Shown: positions 62,843 to 64,000 of the stretch, in pieces
Numbering within the stretch: the stretch's first letter is position 1
Layout: each line of letters starts with the position of its first letter
DNA from: Bacillus sanguinis
GTDB taxonomy: Bacteria > Bacillota > Bacilli > Bacillales > Bacillaceae_G
Assembly: GCF_018332475.1 (NCBI RefSeq)
Contig: NZ_BOQB01000019.1
Location: 61,894 to 125,893, forward strand
Length of the DNA stretch: 64,000 nt
Direction of reading: 5' to 3'
Made by a program: the position numbers and the translations under genes
The notes under the pieces: generated by a model
Seen by the model: the letters and a program-made list of their open reading frames with translations, nothing else
What the model was told of the DNA's origin: nothing
Databases searched by the model: none

Positions 62843-63727
62843 TTATACGTTTACTTCTAATCCTTTTATTGCATCGAACAAAAATTGAAGTGTCGGAACG
62901 GATCGTTGCTGTTTCTTAGCTTCTTCTAATACATATCCAACAATCGCACCAATTTCCGTTTGTCTATTCGCCCTTACATCTGCCAGCATAGATGATGTAT
63001 TACGAGACGTTCTTTCACATACATGACGCACCATTTCCCATACCATTTCTTTTTCTTCTTCAACAAGAAAAACGACTTCCTGAAATACTTGTTCCATCAT
63101 CCGATAAAAAAACGGGTTCTTAATCAACTCTCCGTTCTGGATTTGTAATAATGCTGTTAATGGATTGATGCATACATTAACTACTAACTTTTTGTGCATG
63201 ACATCCTTCCAATCATCTTCTATTTGAATCGAAAAATGAGGAAAAGGAAAACAATTAAATATTTTTTCAAATTGTATAGACTGGCCATGCACGATTCCAA
63301 ACTTCGTTACACCTATCCCTGTATGATAAACGGTATGTTTTTCTTCTTTTTTTGCACCATGCTCTACAATTCCAACCGCAATATTTTCATTCCCTATTTG
63401 CTGCATAGCATGCAGGTGCGACATTCCGTTTTGCAAAAAGATTAATGAGGATTCCCCTCGTACAAAAGGTAGTATATCAGTTATATGATATTGCTTAACA
63501 GCAATAAATATATAGTCTAGCTGCCGGTCTAGCATACTTTCTATTGGCAAAACAGGTGGGAATACCGTTTCGCTTTCCCCCTCCTTCATACAAGTTACAC
63601 CCGTTATGTTCAATTCCTCAGCCTGTTTAACTGTCCTTGTAAACAACGTAACATCTTGCTTACTTTTTTGTAAATAAAATGCATACAATAGACCGATAGC
63701 TCCTGGTCCCACAACTCCGATTTTCAT
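62843..63727 (-). CDS. panE: 2-dehydropantoate 2-reductase (ketopantoate reductase)
   Basis: Reduces ketopantoate to pantoate with NADPH for coenzyme A synthesis. The 294-residue protein has the NADP loop GVVGPGAIGLLYA (near 4-16), the catalytic-lysine region KKLVVNVCINPLTAL (near 175) and a C-terminal helical domain with SSMLADVRANRQTEIGAI (substrate site near 250). The ATG at 63727 has no clear ribosome site; a strong one lies about 40 bases upstream before a different reading frame. The product also feeds the CoaBC pathway encoded at 5.2-6.4 kb. Confidence 0.93.
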   Translation of the reverse strand: MKIGVVGPGAIGLLYAFYLQKSKQDVTLFTRTVKQAEELNITGVTCMKEGESETVFPPVLPIESMLDRQLDYIFIAVKQYHITDILPFVRGESSLIFLQNGMSHLHAMQQIGNENIAVGIVEHGAKKEEKHTVYHTGIGVTKFGIVHGQSIQFEKIFNCFPFPHFSIQIEDDWKDVMHKKLVVNVCINPLTALLQIQNGELIKNPFFYRMMEQVFQEVVFLVEEEKEMVWEMVRHVCERTSRNTSSMLADVRANRQTEIGAIVGYVLEEAKKQQRSVPTLQFLFDAIKGLEVNV

Positions 63728-63953
63728 TTTCACACAAGGAACTCATATAATCACGATACATAAGTCCCTCTCCCTCCCCCTTTTTATCCCGCACACGCCT
63801 GATTGTTGCGGAATCATAATTAACTAAAGGTGAACAAATCCCACCGATTACAGTTTCACTTTATCTTTCTCCATTCCATTAACATAGTTTACAATTTCAT
63901 TGCTCTTAAACAAACAAATGCAACCTCTTCTTTCAATATGTATATACTACCTA

Positions 63954-63982
63954 TTAATATGCTTCTACTCTTAGTTTAGCAA
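63954..63982 (-). promoter_or_regulatory. Candidate promoter upstream of panE
   Basis: On the minus strand TTGCTA, 17-base spacer and TATTAA. It lies about 230 bases before panE. The AT-rich region and mediocre hexamers leave this uncertain. The stretch 63762-63953 shows no gene. Confidence 0.35.
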
Positions 63983-64000
63983 ATCCTTAAAAAAATAATA

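Overview
The window is a stretch of low-GC Gram-positive chromosome that matches the Bacillus cereus group (B. cereus, anthracis, thuringiensis and relatives). The reasons are gene order (dcw cluster, then spoIIGA-sigE-sigG, then ylmC to divIVA, ileS, lspA, pyr operon, and later priA and fmt), strong AGGAGG-type ribosome sites, sporulation sigma factors, bacillithiol synthesis (bshC) and protein lengths typical of that group. The exact species cannot be fixed from this sequence alone. Almost everything is on the minus strand, so the biological reading direction runs from position 64000 down to 1.

Reading in that direction: panE and bshC (63.7-61.1 kb); a division and cell-wall cluster rsmH-ftsL-pbpB-spoVD-murE-mraY-murD-spoVE-murG-murB-divIB-ftsA-ftsZ (60.8-44.1 kb); the sporulation operon spoIIGA-sigE and sigG (43.8-41.2 kb); ylmC, pgeF, ylmE, sepF, ylmG, ylmH, divIVA (41.1-37.0 kb); ileS under an isoleucine T-box (37.0-33.9 kb); a DksA-like gene, lspA and rluD (33.8-31.9 kb); and a complete UMP-synthesis operon pyrR-pyrP-pyrB-pyrC-carA-carB-pyrK-pyrD-pyrF-pyrE with three PyrR attenuators (31.9-20.1 kb). 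After a variable island (20.1-13.3 kb) come divergent rqcH and yloB, then yloC-remA-gmk-rpoZ and coaBC-priA-def-fmt-rsmB (8.6-0 kb).

The island at 13.3-20.1 kb is the only part that looks accessory. It holds a lipoprotein with an LprI-like C-terminus, an M24 aminopeptidase preceded by a near-perfect sigma-54 promoter, a DinB-type protein, two tandem paralogous small membrane proteins, an unassigned permease, a small membrane protein and a HAD phosphatase. Strong intrinsic terminators separate these units.

The most interesting signals are regulatory rather than new protein systems. They are: (1) the sigma-54 site and an upstream palindrome before the M24 peptidase; (2) a 14-bp perfect hairpin presenting the spoVD ribosome site in its loop, with a candidate sigma-E promoter placed so that its transcript would lack the hairpin's 5' arm; (3) a murE leader with its own promoter, a hairpin that buries a consensus ribosome site, and an 18-codon upstream ORF whose stop overlaps the murE start; (4) a mini-ORF sitting on the spoVE ribosome site; and (5) no mraZ where it would be expected. 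I found no CRISPR array, insertion sequence, prophage, tRNA or rRNA.
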